Notes under the pieces: model-generated
The model's database searches: none
Told to the model about the DNA's origin: nothing
What the model saw: only the letters and a program-made list of their open reading frames with translations
Program-made: the position numbers and the translations under genes
Shown: one piece after another, positions 1 through 9,455 of the stretch
How the letters are laid out: each line of letters begins with the position of its first letter
Numbering within the stretch: position 1 is the first letter of the stretch
Source: Bacillus tianshenii
Lineage (GTDB): Bacteria; Bacillota; Bacilli; Bacillales; Bacillaceae_N
Assembly: GCA_020524525.2 (NCBI GenBank)
Contig: CP129018.1
Coordinates: 1,430,115 to 1,494,114 of the forward strand
Direction of reading: 5' to 3'
DNA: 64,000 bases

Positions 1-1
1 T

Positions 2-997
2 TATAATGGCAGAGATGAAATTGGACAGCTTGCTTTAGCAATAAATAATATGAAAGAAAACTTACGAAATGTCGTGTATTCCGTTTCTCAAGCATCACAG
101 TTAGTTTCCAGCCAAAGTGAAGAATTAACGCAATCTTCAAATGAGGTGACCGAAGGAAGTCGTCAAATTTCAGTGGCGATGAATGAAGTTTCTACAGGTG
201 CTGAAGCTCAGGCAACTAGTGTAGCTGAATTAGCTGAGTCAATGGATGGTTTTATAAAGAAAATACACATTGCCCAACAAAATGGTCAATCGGTAGCATC
301 CTCTTCAAAAGAAGTAATGGATATGACAAATACAGGAAGCAACCTTATGCAAACATCTATCCAACAAATGAAGCAGATCAGTGAAATGGTAAACGAAACT
401 GTAAACAAAGTACAAGGACTTAATAAACAATCAAAAGAAATTTCAAAGCTTGTACAAATGATAAAAGATATTTCCGACCAAACAAATCTACTTGCCTTGA
501 ATGCTGCGATTGAAGCTGCTAGAGCTGGTGAACATGGAAAAGGCTTTGCGGTTGTCGCAGACGAAGTGCGCAAACTTGCTGAACAAGTATCTGATTCTGT
601 CTTTGATATCACGAATATTGTAGAAAATATTCAAGGTGAATCGAATGAGGTAGTTGATGCATTACAAGAAGGGCACGAGCAAGTACATACAGGAACAGAA
701 CAAATCAATAAAACCGGCGAAACTTTTGTTACTATATCCCAAATGATTGCTGAAATGACAGGACAAATAAATCATATTTCCCAGTCTTTACTGGATGTTA
801 CAAGCAGCAGTGAAGAAATTAATCATACAATTAGTGAAATAGCATCTGTTTCTGAGCAATCTGCAGCCTCAGTTGAAGAAACAAGTGCTTCTATCGAACA
901 AACAGGAAGCTCTATGGAGGAAATTGCAAGAAGTGCCGGCGAATTATCCCGTTTAGCAGAGGACTTAAATAGTCAAATCAAACAATTTAACATGTAA
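2..997 (+). CDS. Methyl-accepting chemotaxis protein, C-terminal part (cut by window edge)
   Basis: The reading frame is open to the left edge, so this is the 3' end of a longer gene; the first in-frame ATG is at 50. The first 20 or so residues ([15 protein letters not shown]) match the end of a HAMP domain. A long coiled-coil signalling domain follows, with the conserved hairpin tip [19 protein letters not shown] around residues 159-177, where CheA and CheW dock. Flanking heptads rich in Ser, Glu and Gln are the usual methylation regions. Ligand-binding and membrane segments lie outside the window, so the stimulus is unknown. The protein ends without a CheR-tethering pentapeptide, as is normal for Bacillus receptors. 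Family assignment is certain; the individual receptor is not identifiable. Confidence 0.95.
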   Translation, partial: YNGRDEIGQLALAINNMKENLRNVVYSVSQASQLVSSQSEELTQSSNEVTEGSRQISVAMNEVSTGAEAQATSVAELAESMDGFIKKIHIAQQNGQSVASSSKEVMDMTNTGSNLMQTSIQQMKQISEMVNETVNKVQGLNKQSKEISKLVQMIKDISDQTNLLALNAAIEAARAGEHGKGFAVVADEVRKLAEQVSDSVFDITNIVENIQGESNEVVDALQEGHEQVHTGTEQINKTGETFVTISQMIAEMTGQINHISQSLLDVTSSSEEINHTISEIASVSEQSAASVEETSASIEQTGSSMEEIARSAGELSRLAEDLNSQIKQFNM

Positions 998-1446
998 TTT
1001 TTTCAAAAAATGCTTATCAATTAGGTGCATTATTCAACTACATCTCATTTAAGACACCTCCGCAAACTTTTAACCCCATAAACATGCCTATTAAGGTTTG
1101 TTTATGGGGTTAAATATTAATGACTTACTAATTACACCACAGGCAATTCGGTTGCCAGCATCACCGGATCGTTGGGATTTATAATCATCAGCTCATTCAT
1201 AAGTGCTTAGTGGTGTCCCACCTTCTTTTCACAATGAGTTCACTTCTTCATTCATCGCTAGCATCTATATGATTTAAATGTCTACCTGTCGATAATATTT
1301 ATATTATCAATACAGTATGTGAAATTTCTTATGTTCGTTGTTAGATTATTACCTTTATCCCCCATCTAAAGTTATATTTACACAATAAAAAAAGGGTTCT
1401 TTACCTTCTTCATGAATTACTAAATAAAAGGAAAGGAGCTAACATC
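998..1446. other. Intergenic region with one long hairpin
   Basis: This 449-base gap holds a perfect 15-bp inverted repeat at 1070-1084 and 1099-1113 (TTAACCCCATAAACA), listed separately. The rest (about 1120-1440) contains only short open stretches that match no family I recognise. One is a 24-codon minus-strand stretch ending in TAA near 1135. A gene remnant is possible but unsupported. The ribosome site GGAAAGGAG for the next gene sits at its right end. Confidence 0.5.
1070..1113. terminator. Hairpin, probable terminator of the chemoreceptor gene
   Basis: The perfect 15-bp stem has a 14-base loop and lies about 70 bases after the chemoreceptor stop. The downstream side is T-poor (TAAATATTAA), so it may be a weak terminator or a transcript-stabilising structure. 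Confidence 0.5.
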
Positions 1447-2766
1447 ATGCTTCGAATCATTATATTGCTATTATTTGTATTATTTTCAACTAACTTACAC
1501 ATTCAGGCTACAACTACTCAAGATGTTTCGATTTTGATTAATGGTGAAAAGCAAAACTACCTCCAACCGCCTATTATTAAAAATAACCGCACTCTTGTAC
1601 CGTTTCGCCACATATTCGAATCATTAGGTGCAGATGTCAGCTGGAATGCAGAAGAAGAACGTATTTCAGCTACCAAAGATGACACAACCATGCAACTTAT
1701 ACTCCACTCAACTGCAGCCGTAATAAACAATCGCCATTACGAACTTGATACCGCTCCCGAACTAATCAATAATGGAACAACGATGGTTCCGCTCCGTTTT
1801 GTCAGTGAAACACTGGGAGCAGATGTGACATGGAATAATGAACATAAAATGATTATTATAAATGATTTACCTAAGCGACAAAGTGAAATAAAAAAGAAAT
1901 GGCATGACTTACAACCTTCCTTTGATGAAGAACCTTATTTAGAAACACCACGTTATCAAGCACCATTTAAAGCCGGCACATTGAAAAATGAATTTTTACA
2001 GGATGGATTGAAAATGGCCAATTTTGTAAGGTATTTAGCTGGGTTACCTGACGACTTAATATTGGATGAAGCATTGAATAGAAAAGCTCAACACGGAGCT
2101 GTCTTAACAAAAGCAAATGGCTTGCTTTCTCATTATCCGACCAAACCGAATGGGATGACAGACGAATTTTTCAAACAGGCTTATAAAGCAGCAAGCAGCA
2201 GTAACTTAGGGATTGGGTATTCAAATATTGCAGATAGTATTAAAAGAGGCTATATGAGAGACCGTGAGGAAGAAAATGTCGACCGCTTAGGTCATAGGAG
2301 ATGGATTTTAAATCCTCCATTAAAAAAAGTAGGCTTTGGCTATGCATATGAAGCTACAGCAATGGCAGTTTTTGACCGAAGTCGAGAGGAAAGGTTCGAT
2401 TATGATCAAATTCTTTGGCCAAACAAAGAAGCTTTTCCTAGTGAATTCTTTAACAGTAGTGATCCATGGTCTGTTTCCTTAAATCCTAACAAATATGAAA
2501 AACCGCTCCTGGATGAAGTAGTTGTGAAACTCAAAAATATTCGTACACAGCAAGCATGGACATTTGACAAAAATGATAATACTTTTATGAAAGGTTCCGA
2601 ATACTTCCACATTAACAATGACTATTACGGTGTACCATACTGCATTATTTTTAAACCGAATAACATTGATTATTATAGTGATGAATATGAAGTAACCATT
2701 AATGGAGTGAAAAATATTAATGGCGAAGAGGAAATCATTCGGTATTATGTGAATTTTTTTAATTGA
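1447..2766 (+). CDS. Secreted protein with copper-amine-oxidase-N-like repeats and a CAP/SCP domain
   Basis: A signal peptide is visible (basic start, hydrophobic core, likely cleavage after IQA near residue 21). Residues about 28-140 carry two copies of the copper amine oxidase N-terminal-like unit, with the cores RTLVPFRHIFESLGADVSWN and TTMVPLRFVSETLGADVTWN. This module is common on Firmicute surface proteins and thought to bind cell wall. From about residue 175 the protein resembles a CAP/SCP (PR-1-like) domain, including LGHRRWIL. Enzymatic function is unknown. The ATG follows a GGAAAGGAG site. The stop codon lies in the first bases of the inferred IS30 inverted repeat, so the original C-terminus may have been longer by about 22 residues; this is inferred from rejoining the flanks. 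Confidence 0.85.
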   Translation: MLRIIILLLFVLFSTNLHIQATTTQDVSILINGEKQNYLQPPIIKNNRTLVPFRHIFESLGADVSWNAEEERISATKDDTTMQLILHSTAAVINNRHYELDTAPELINNGTTMVPLRFVSETLGADVTWNNEHKMIIINDLPKRQSEIKKKWHDLQPSFDEEPYLETPRYQAPFKAGTLKNEFLQDGLKMANFVRYLAGLPDDLILDEALNRKAQHGAVLTKANGLLSHYPTKPNGMTDEFFKQAYKAASSSNLGIGYSNIADSIKRGYMRDREEENVDRLGHRRWILNPPLKKVGFGYAYEATAMAVFDRSREERFDYDQILWPNKEAFPSEFFNSSDPWSVSLNPNKYEKPLLDEVVVKLKNIRTQQAWTFDKNDNTFMKGSEYFHINNDYYGVPYCIIFKPNNIDYYSDEYEVTINGVKNINGEEEIIRYYVNFFN

Positions 2767-3834
2767 CGAATTGTAATATTAAGTGCAACACCTGAACTTT
2801 AGGGTAAAAAAATAACCCATGGCAACCTCGTGTATAATGTTGATTACCACACCAAACATCACACGGAGGAATTGTCATGAGTTATCAACATCTTACCACA
2901 TTTGACCGAGCACGTATAGAAACCTTGAAAGCTGAAGGTAAATCGATTCGAGATATTGCCATACAGCTAAAGCGCAGTCCATCCACTATCTCCAGAGAAG
3001 TTAGACGAAATCAGGTGGGAGATACTTATCAATCTGAGCTAGCCCATGACACGTATCAAACCCGTCGAGAGAATTGTGGTCGGATCGGGAAATGGTCTGA
3101 AGAAATGGCTGCGACAATTAACGAGAAATTGCAGGCTACATGGTCTCCAGAACAAATTGTGGGTCGTCTATTCCAAGGGTTCCTGAGCTTTAAAACGCTT
3201 TACCGGTGGATCTACACTGGGAAATTGAACGAAGGAGACCTCAACGTACTCCGACAAAAAGGAAAACGGCAGAAACCAAAGGAAACTCGTGGCCGATTTA
3301 ACGTTGGCACATCTATCAATAAACGTCCCAAAGAGGTTCGAAAACGGTCCACGTTCGGCCACTGGGAACTCGACAGTGTTGTTTCCAGTCGAGGAAACAG
3401 TAAGGGGTGTCTAGCCACTTTTGTCGAGAGGAAAACCCGTTGGTATCACGCCATTAAAATGCCTAATCGCACAGCTGCGTCTATGGAAAAGGCTATTCGT
3501 CTTCTTGAAGGGCAACTCCCCATGGAGCTTTTCAAACCGCGACTGTGGATCGCGGAAAAGAGTTTTCGTGTTATAGAACCATTGAGGAAGAACTTGAGAT
3601 TGATGTGTATTTCGCTGATCCTTACTCTTCGTGGCAACGCGGGAGTAATGAGAACGCGAATGGACTCATTCGTGAATTCTTCCCCAAGAAAACCGACTTA
3701 GCTAAAGTAACTGATTACGAACTAGTTGGAGCGTTGTCTTTTATTAATCGCAGACCACGAAAGTGCCTTGAATGGAAATCAGCACACGAAGCGTTTCAGG
3801 AAGAACTGTTGCACTTAATTTGACAAACCGTCAA
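2763..3834 (+). mobile_element. IS30-family insertion sequence
   Basis: The ends are imperfect inverted repeats. TTGACG...ATTAAGTGCAACA at 2763-2790 pairs with TGTTGCACTTAAT...CGTCAA at 3807-3834, with a perfect 13-bp inner block and most outer bases matching. The flanks show a 5-base direct repeat TTTAA (2758-2762 and 3835-3839), a candidate target duplication. Total length is about 1072 bp, typical for IS30 elements. It encodes one DDE transposase, interrupted by a frameshift. The exact outer boundary is inferred, because the AT-rich flanks allow a few bases of ambiguity. Confidence 0.85.
2877..3823 (+). pseudogene. IS30-family transposase, frameshifted
   Basis: The N-terminal helix-turn-helix (SIRDIAIQLKRSPSTISREV) is typical of IS30 transposases. 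The DDE catalytic core is split between two frames. The first Asp (HWELDSVV) lies in the frame that runs to 3701; the second Asp (VDRGKEF) and the Glu (GSNENANGLIREFF) lie in the +1-shifted frame ending at 3823. The break is at about 3530-3537: restoring one A to the run in TTTCAAACCGCGACT regenerates the expected F-K-T-A-T-V-D-R reading. A single-base deletion explains the break, so this copy is probably inactive. Programmed frameshifting is not usual in this family but cannot be excluded without expression data. Confidence 0.88.
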
Positions 3835-3923
3835 TTTAAAAGAATGATTGTGATACAGCTCACTTCACTATACTTCTACCTCATATATAGTAAAAATAAG
3901 AAATAACCTATGAGGTGATGACA

Positions 3924-4628
3924 ATGAGAGAAATTACATTACAAACAACTGTATCTGAAATCGTGTCCATCGTTCCACATACAAGTGATTTATTCCGACA
4001 ATTACGAATTGACTTTTGCTGCGGAGGTAAAATTTCATTAGCAGAAGCTGCGCAAATGCGACAACTTGACAGTGAGCAAGTGTTAGCCTCTGTACTGGAT
4101 ATTGCAGAAAAGAGTGAAGGAAATGCAGAAGTGGAGCCTACTTCTTATTCTCCGAAAAAATTGATTGAACATATTGAAAGCAAACATCATGCCTATTTGC
4201 GAGAAGAGTTTCAACAGCTGACACCATATGTAACCAAAGTTGCTCGTGTACATGGTGAGCGTCATCCGCATTTACTTCGTATTCAAGAAATCTATTCAAA
4301 CTTGAAACACGATTTACTTGAACATACGGATGAGGAAGAACAAATTGTATTTCCATTGATTAATAAGTATGTAGACAACCCAAGTGAAGCAAATCGCTTT
4401 AACCTTCTTCCTTATCTAACAGACCTTGAGCAAGACCATGAAAACGCTGGGGACCTCTTGAAGGAATTGCGTGAGATTACAAACGACTTTGAACCTCCAT
4501 TTGATGCTTGCGGCACATACAGACTTGTATACAGTCGGCTTGCGATGCTTGAAAAAGATACCTTTGAGCATATTTACTTAGAAAATCATGTTTTATTCGA
4601 CAATGTACGTAAAATGGTTTTATCTTAA
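3924..4628 (+). CDS. ric: Iron-sulfur cluster repair di-iron protein (RIC/ScdA/YtfE family)
   Basis: Cytoplasmic di-iron protein that restores Fe-S clusters damaged by nitric oxide or oxidants. The N-terminal ScdA_N (DUF542) domain of about 60 residues carries the hallmark DFCCGG. A hemerythrin-like helical domain follows, with scattered His and Glu ligands (KHHAYLREEF, HTDEEEQIVFP, LEQDHENAGD, EHIYLENHVLF). Full length for the family. GTG and ATG codons exist at 3915 and 3918, but ATG 3924 has the AGGTGAT site at the right distance and starts MREITLQTT, which fits the family. It is monocistronic, between the IS30 element and a strong terminator. In this family expression often responds to NO; no regulatory box was identified here. 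Confidence 0.93.
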   Translation: MREITLQTTVSEIVSIVPHTSDLFRQLRIDFCCGGKISLAEAAQMRQLDSEQVLASVLDIAEKSEGNAEVEPTSYSPKKLIEHIESKHHAYLREEFQQLTPYVTKVARVHGERHPHLLRIQEIYSNLKHDLLEHTDEEEQIVFPLINKYVDNPSEANRFNLLPYLTDLEQDHENAGDLLKELREITNDFEPPFDACGTYRLVYSRLAMLEKDTFEHIYLENHVLFDNVRKMVLS

Positions 4629-4635
4629 TGCTAAA

Positions 4636-4688
4636 TAGAAAAAAGTCAACTGCTTCCTTAACTGTTAGAAGCCGCTGACTTTTTTACT
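4636..4688. terminator. Bidirectional terminator between ric and moaA
   Basis: AAAAAAGTCA and TGACTTTTTT flank an inner, imperfectly paired CTGCTTC/GAAGCCG stem. T-runs appear on both strands, suiting two convergent genes. Confidence 0.8.
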
Positions 4689-4705
4689 GTTCCACTCCAT
4701 ATTTA

Positions 4706-5719
4706 TTAGCCACCGATATAAGACATTTCAATTTTCCTTTTCTTTCTTTTTCGATGTTTCATTCGTTCATCTGAATAACGGTCGGAACGATGATTCCATA
4801 CATCTGAAATGGCGTGGAGCAATTCGTCGTCACTTGCTCCTGAACGAAGCATCTCTTTCAAATCAAATCCACTATTTGCAAATAAGCATGTAAAAAACTT
4901 ACCATCAGAAGAGATTCTTGCTCGTGTACATGTCGAACAAAATGACTCCGACACAGAAGTAATAAAACCAACTTCTGTTCCCGTGCCAACATGGCGATAA
5001 CGTTGAGCCACTTCTCCATAGTAAGCTGGTTCAACTGGCTCTAATGTATACCTTTCTGCAATTGTTTCATAGATTTGTTTCTTCGTTACGACCTTATCCA
5101 TTTCCCAGCCGTTTGCATTACCAACATCCATAAATTCAATAAACCGTAAGTTGATGCCTTTCTTATAAAAGTAATCGACCATTGGGAGAATTTGATGCTC
5201 ATTAACACCTTTTTGTACGACCATATTTATTTTTATATCAAACCCAAGTTTTCTTACATAATCAATGTTATTTAAGACGTATTTCGGAGTGACTCCCCGC
5301 CCGTTCATTTCACTAAAAAGCTCAGGGTCAATCGCATCAAGACTAATATTTAATCGACGCAAGCCTGCTTCGTAAAGGGCTTTTCCGTGTTGACGAAGGT
5401 AAATGCCATTTGTCGTTAATCCAATATCTTCCATCCCTAACTTCATTAATTTCTTCACTAACAAGTCAACATCTTTACGCACTAATGGTTCTCCACCAGT
5501 AATACGAAGTTTTTTTACACCTAAGGAGATATATAATTTTGCCAGCCTTTCTATTTCTTCAAATGTAAGCAATTCTTCTTTTGGCAGAAAATTAAAATCA
5601 GGTCCAAATATTTCCTTTGGCATACAGTAACTGCAACGGAAATTGCAACGGTCTGTAATTGAAATCCTTAAATCTCGTAAAGGCCTGTCCAACATATCTG
5701 TTATGTGCTTAGCTGTCAT
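4706..5719 (-). CDS. moaA: GTP 3',8-cyclase MoaA
   Basis: Radical-SAM enzyme of the first step of molybdenum cofactor synthesis; it converts GTP to 3',8-cyclo-GTP, which MoaC turns into cPMP. The N-terminal radical-SAM motif CNFRCSYC and the GGEP motif are present. The second, GTP-binding [4Fe-4S] site is formed by CSTC and a Cys about 13 residues later. The chain ends in Gly-Gly, the C-terminal tail needed for activity in this family. The length of 337 residues is normal. It lies last in a minus-strand run moeA-mobB-moaE-moaD-mobA-moaA with short gaps, so it is probably co-transcribed. Confidence 0.97.
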   Translation of the reverse strand: MTAKHITDMLDRPLRDLRISITDRCNFRCSYCMPKEIFGPDFNFLPKEELLTFEEIERLAKLYISLGVKKLRITGGEPLVRKDVDLLVKKLMKLGMEDIGLTTNGIYLRQHGKALYEAGLRRLNISLDAIDPELFSEMNGRGVTPKYVLNNIDYVRKLGFDIKINMVVQKGVNEHQILPMVDYFYKKGINLRFIEFMDVGNANGWEMDKVVTKKQIYETIAERYTLEPVEPAYYGEVAQRYRHVGTGTEVGFITSVSESFCSTCTRARISSDGKFFTCLFANSGFDLKEMLRSGASDDELLHAISDVWNHRSDRYSDERMKHRKRKKRKIEMSYIGG

Positions 5720-5748
5720 TTCATATCATTCCTTTATAAGCTAATCAT

Positions 5749-6324
5749 TTAGCGAAGCGGGCGGTTGATATTTTGAAAGGCTTCCCCTCCATTCTTTGCG
5801 ATGGACTGTTCTGAAAGCCATTTTACGTTAAGCGATTGTAGCAACTTCATCATCTTTCTCTCTCTATTCCGTAATTGTTGTAAAATAATTGCTTCTGCTC
5901 GCTTATGATAGGCACCAACTAACGGGTGTCGCTTTTCTTCTCCTCTTACTAATACAGCATCACTATTTGTATGAAGCTCTGCTTTCACTCGAGTCATAAT
6001 TTCACTTGTTATAAACGGCATATCACACGGTAACACCATATACCAATCAGCTTCTTGGGCACTCATCACTGCATGAATCCCTGCTAATGGGCCATCTCCC
6101 TTAAATGCTTTCTCATCCTCAATAACCGTTAAGTGTTTTGGAAACTGTTTTGTGATGGCGGGATGGCTAACAATTGTAATGGTTTCACAGTTTTGTTGAA
6201 GGGCTTGTATTGCATATTCATAGAAATAAGCTCCGTCATATTTTGCAAAAGCTTTTGGCGAACCGAATCGTCGGGACTCTCCTCCTGCTAAAATAATCCC
6301 TGCTACTAACGATGCTTTATTCAT
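5749..6324 (-). CDS. mobA: Molybdenum cofactor guanylyltransferase MobA
   Basis: Attaches GMP to molybdopterin to make the MGD form of the cofactor. The nucleotide-binding signature LAGGESRRFGSPKAF lies at the N-terminus. DGPLAGIHA (about residues 77-85) and the metal-binding CDMPF complete the guanylyltransferase fold. The length of 191 residues is normal. It sits between moaD and moaA on the same strand. Its presence implies that the host uses an MGD-type molybdoenzyme (formate dehydrogenase or nitrate reductase), though none is encoded in this window. Confidence 0.95.
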   Translation of the reverse strand: MNKASLVAGIILAGGESRRFGSPKAFAKYDGAYFYEYAIQALQQNCETITIVSHPAITKQFPKHLTVIEDEKAFKGDGPLAGIHAVMSAQEADWYMVLPCDMPFITSEIMTRVKAELHTNSDAVLVRGEEKRHPLVGAYHKRAEAIILQQLRNRERKMMKLLQSLNVKWLSEQSIAKNGGEAFQNINRPLR

Positions 6325-6389
6325 TGCTTTCCCCTAAAAGGTAGGTTCGTTAACGTTTTCAGATATATTTGATACTTAGTAGTCATGTT

Positions 6390-6623
6390 CTATCCTCCGC
6401 TCACTGGCGGAATAAAAGCGACGGTGTCACCTTGTTGGATCATTTCTTGTTTTGTCGCATATTCTTCATTAATTGCCACCATTAAGTGCTTTGTTGAAAT
6501 GGTTGGGTAAGAGTTATGAAGCCAGTTCAATGCCTCTTGAACGGTTAGCGACTGAAATGGTATTTCTTCACTTTGTTTTCCTGTCTTCTCTCTTAAGCTC
6601 GCAAAATAATACAGTTGAATCAT
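6390..6623 (-). CDS. moaD: Molybdopterin synthase small subunit MoaD
   Basis: Ubiquitin-fold sulfur carrier of 77 residues ending in SGG. The C-terminal glycine is adenylated by MoeB and thiolated, then donates sulfur to cPMP within the MoaD/MoaE complex. Its start overlaps the moaE stop by four bases, indicating translational coupling to its partner. Confidence 0.95.
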   Translation of the reverse strand: MIQLYYFASLREKTGKQSEEIPFQSLTVQEALNWLHNSYPTISTKHLMVAINEEYATKQEMIQQGDTVAFIPPVSGG

Positions 6624-7084
6624 ATCTTATCAACCCCTTCCGGCCGTCCTGTTGGATAGGCTGTACGTTCACGTTGGTCTCCAATCCATTCTTCACCGTT
6701 TTCCCACTTTTCTTTCTTCCAAATAGGTACCATTTCTTTAATTCGCTCGATGGCATATTCATTTGCTTCATATGCTGCTTTTCGATGTGGGGACGATACG
6801 GCGATAATGACAGCAATATCTGAAATTTCAAGTACACCGATACGATGAGAAATGGCAACTTTTGTCCCCGGCCACTTTCCTACAATCTCATTGCCGATTT
6901 GCGCTAATTTCTTTTCAGCCATCGGAATATATGCCTCGTATTCAAGAAATAGCGTACGCTTGCCTTTTGTCCATTCACGCACTGTGCCGATAAAATGAGT
7001 AACTGCTCCAGCACCCGGGTGAAGGACCTTTTCGAGCATGACATTTAATTCGAGCGGTTGATTTGTTATTTCATATAGCTTCAT
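6620..7084 (-). CDS. moaE: Molybdopterin synthase catalytic subunit MoaE
   Basis: Catalytic half of molybdopterin synthase. Family motifs are visible: GAGAVTHFIGTVRE near the N-terminus, FLEYEAY, ISHRIGVLEI, and the active-site segment VPIWKKEKWENGEEW. The length of 154 residues is usual. It overlaps mobB by four bases upstream and moaD by four bases downstream. Confidence 0.96.
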   Translation of the reverse strand: MKLYEITNQPLELNVMLEKVLHPGAGAVTHFIGTVREWTKGKRTLFLEYEAYIPMAEKKLAQIGNEIVGKWPGTKVAISHRIGVLEISDIAVIIAVSSPHRKAAYEANEYAIERIKEMVPIWKKEKWENGEEWIGDQRERTAYPTGRPEGVDKI

Positions 7085-7602
7085 AGCATTTCCCCCCGAA
7101 TATAATTAATAAACCATTCTGTATAGGCTTCCTCTTGTTCATATGAAAATACTGGACATGAAAAGTTCATCAAAAAAGGTAAATGAGTAATAATTGCTAC
7201 AATATTAGTTAAGTGTTGCAGCTGCTCCCACTCTTCTCGGTTACGGATAATCACAACCTTTGGAAAGGCAGCCTGTTTATATCCCTCTATTAAAATAAGA
7301 GAAGGTTCAACTATTTGGTAGAATGCAATCATTTGGTCCAAGGTGATATTTTTCTTTTTCAAGAGAAGTTGAATAACACCATCGCCTTCTACCAATGACG
7401 CTGTTGCCCCGCTTTTGAAAAACGATACACTATCTGTCTTTTCCTCACCGAGCGAAGGAGCCCCGCCATGACCGTGGTGCTTAATTGCTCCTACCTCCCA
7501 GCCAAGCGTTTCACAGCAAGAAATCCATTTTCGCATCAACGTTGACTTCCCGCTTTTTTTATACCCGACGATTTGTAACACTGGTGGTCCTACAGCTGCC
7601 AT
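7081..7602 (-). CDS. mobB: Molybdopterin-guanine dinucleotide biosynthesis protein MobB
   Basis: P-loop GTP-binding protein that assists MobA. The Walker A motif GYKKSGKST is at residues 12-20, followed by the family segment IKHHGHGG. It starts 13 bases inside the end of moeA and overlaps moaE by four bases. The length of 173 residues matches Bacillus MobB. Confidence 0.94.
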   Translation of the reverse strand: MAAVGPPVLQIVGYKKSGKSTLMRKWISCCETLGWEVGAIKHHGHGGAPSLGEEKTDSVSFFKSGATASLVEGDGVIQLLLKKKNITLDQMIAFYQIVEPSLILIEGYKQAAFPKVVIIRNREEWEQLQHLTNIVAIITHLPFLMNFSCPVFSYEQEEAYTEWFINYIRGEML

Positions 7603-8858
7603 ACTGCGCTTCCTTCTTCAATACCAAGCATTAAAACATCTACTTCATTTCCCTTTACAAATCCCCGCGTTCCACTTGGTAACACAATAAAAGCATTTGA
7701 ACGAGCGAGAGAGGATACGGCATTTGATTTATTGAAACCAGCAGGAACAACATATTGTCCCTGTTCATCTGCCCAATAAATGGCCCGAATAAAACGTGTA
7801 AAGGGGTTTGCTTTTTTGAAATCTTCTAACAGCGTTGCTTTTTGATAAGGTAAATAAGGTTTTGACGCTTGCATCATTTTCAAAAGTGCAGTACGTGCAT
7901 ATAGTTCAAATCCGACGAAACAAGCTGATGGGTTTCCTGATAAACCAAAGAGCAACTTTCCTTCTACATGTGCGACAGTTGTAACACTGCCTGGACGCAT
8001 CGCGATTTTATTAAAAAGGACGTCAGCATTTAATCGTTCATAAATCGCTGGTAAATAATCATAATCGCCGACTGATACGCCACCAGTCGTTATTAGCGCG
8101 TCAACTTTATCTAAAGCAGACTGAACTTGTGTAAAACATAAATCTTCATCATCATGCAACTTACCAAAATCAAGTACTCTTACGCCCGTTCGTTTTAGTT
8201 GCGCTCGAATCATTGCTCCATTGCTGTTGCGAATTTTTCCAGGTTCTAATGGCTCATCTACTTCAACAAGCTCAGAACCAGTCGCAAAAACACCAACCGT
8301 TGGAATTTTGCTTACTTCCACCTTTGCATAGCCAAAGGTTGCTAGTAAGGCAATCACGCCTGGATGAATATAAGCACCTTCTTCAATCAGTACTTCTCCT
8401 TTTTTTGCATCTTCACCCTGCATTGACACATTTTCATTTTTCTTGAAAGGCTTTTGAATGCTAAAGTATTGACCATCTGATCGTTCTTCCTCTTTCGTCA
8501 CTTCAAACATAACAACAGCATCTGCATTTTCAGGTATTTGCGCTCCGGTCATAATTCTTACTGCCTCGTTTGCTTGCAGCCATTGAGAAGAAACGTCTCC
8601 AGCTCCGATATGATCGATAACTTTAAAGGTTACACGATTACTTGAAGAGGCTCCTTCTGAGTCGACAGAGCGGATAGCAAACCCATCGTATGGAGAACGG
8701 TTGAATGGCGGAACGTTATGGGTTGCGATAATTGGTTCTGCCAAAGTCCTGCCATATGCCTCATCTAAAGGAATATCTTCTGTCCCGGTTGCTCTAACTG
8801 TTTGCACCACCTTTTCTATCGCTTCTGAAACAGGAATAGGTTTTCTTCTGCTTATCAT
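7590..8858 (-). CDS. moeA: Molybdopterin molybdenumtransferase MoeA
   Basis: Inserts molybdate into adenylated molybdopterin. MoeA landmarks are PPFNRSPYDGFAIRS, the MTGAQIPENADAVV segment, GELVEV-type ATGSELVEV, the TTGGVSVGDYDYLP loop, and GLSGNPSACFVGFEL. The length of 422 residues is normal. It is the first gene of the minus-strand Moco operon and diverges from moaC across an 83-bp gap that must hold both promoters. Confidence 0.97.
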   Translation of the reverse strand: MISRRKPIPVSEAIEKVVQTVRATGTEDIPLDEAYGRTLAEPIIATHNVPPFNRSPYDGFAIRSVDSEGASSSNRVTFKVIDHIGAGDVSSQWLQANEAVRIMTGAQIPENADAVVMFEVTKEEERSDGQYFSIQKPFKKNENVSMQGEDAKKGEVLIEEGAYIHPGVIALLATFGYAKVEVSKIPTVGVFATGSELVEVDEPLEPGKIRNSNGAMIRAQLKRTGVRVLDFGKLHDDEDLCFTQVQSALDKVDALITTGGVSVGDYDYLPAIYERLNADVLFNKIAMRPGSVTTVAHVEGKLLFGLSGNPSACFVGFELYARTALLKMMQASKPYLPYQKATLLEDFKKANPFTRFIRAIYWADEQGQYVVPAGFNKSNAVSSLARSNAFIVLPSGTRGFVKGNEVDVLMLGIEEGSAVWQL

Positions 8859-8941
8859 CCTACCTCTCCTCTCTTTCTTCTATGTATCATTTTTTATCCA
8901 TGATATAATAGTCTCCAACTCTTTCAAAAAGGTGTGACATC

Positions 8942-9433
8942 ATGGCGAAATTCACGCATTTTAATGACCAAGGCCGGGCAAAAATGGTTGATATTTCGGA
9001 TAAACAAATAACGTCTCGAACTGCAATTGCCGAATCACGTATTTCTGTAAGCAGTGCCGTCTATGAACAAATCCAGCAAGGAACCAATAAAAAAGGCGAT
9101 GTGTTTGCTGTTGCCCAAGTAGCTGGTGTTATGGCAGCAAAGAAAACTTCTGATCTGATTCCGATGTGTCACCCAATCGCCCTTACAGGAGTTAATATTG
9201 ATTTTGAATGGAACATATCTGTAGAAGATGAATGGTATGAAGCCATCATTACAGTAGAAGCCAAAACAAAGGGCAGTACAGGTGTTGAAATGGAAGCTTT
9301 AACTGCTGCCTCTGCTACAGCGTTAACGATTTATGATATGTGTAAGGCGATTGATAAAGAAATGACAATTGGCTCTACATATTTACGCCGTAAGACAGGC
9401 GGAAAAAGTGGAAACTATGAGCGCAAGGAATAA
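8942..9433 (+). CDS. moaC: Cyclic pyranopterin monophosphate synthase MoaC
   Basis: Converts the MoaA product to cPMP. Conserved segments include [17 protein letters not shown], the catalytic [10 protein letters not shown], and [14 protein letters not shown] followed by YDMCKAIDK. The length of 163 residues is typical. It is transcribed alone, divergently from the moeA operon, so the enzymes for steps one and two sit on different transcripts. Confidence 0.97.
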   Translation: MAKFTHFNDQGRAKMVDISDKQITSRTAIAESRISVSSAVYEQIQQGTNKKGDVFAVAQVAGVMAAKKTSDLIPMCHPIALTGVNIDFEWNISVEDEWYEAIITVEAKTKGSTGVEMEALTAASATALTIYDMCKAIDKEMTIGSTYLRRKTGGKSGNYERKE

Positions 9434-9450
9434 CCCCTTGCGTTTTTCTT
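9422..9450. terminator. Terminator after moaC
   Basis: CGCAAGG pairs with CCTTGCG, followed by TTTTTCTTTC on the plus strand. The left arm lies inside the last moaC codons. Confidence 0.75.
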
Positions 9451-9455
9451 TCTAG

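Noticed and set aside
286-612. A 108-codon open frame on the minus strand
   Set aside because: It lies antisense to the conserved chemoreceptor signalling domain and has no ribosome site or family resemblance; it is a shadow of codon usage.
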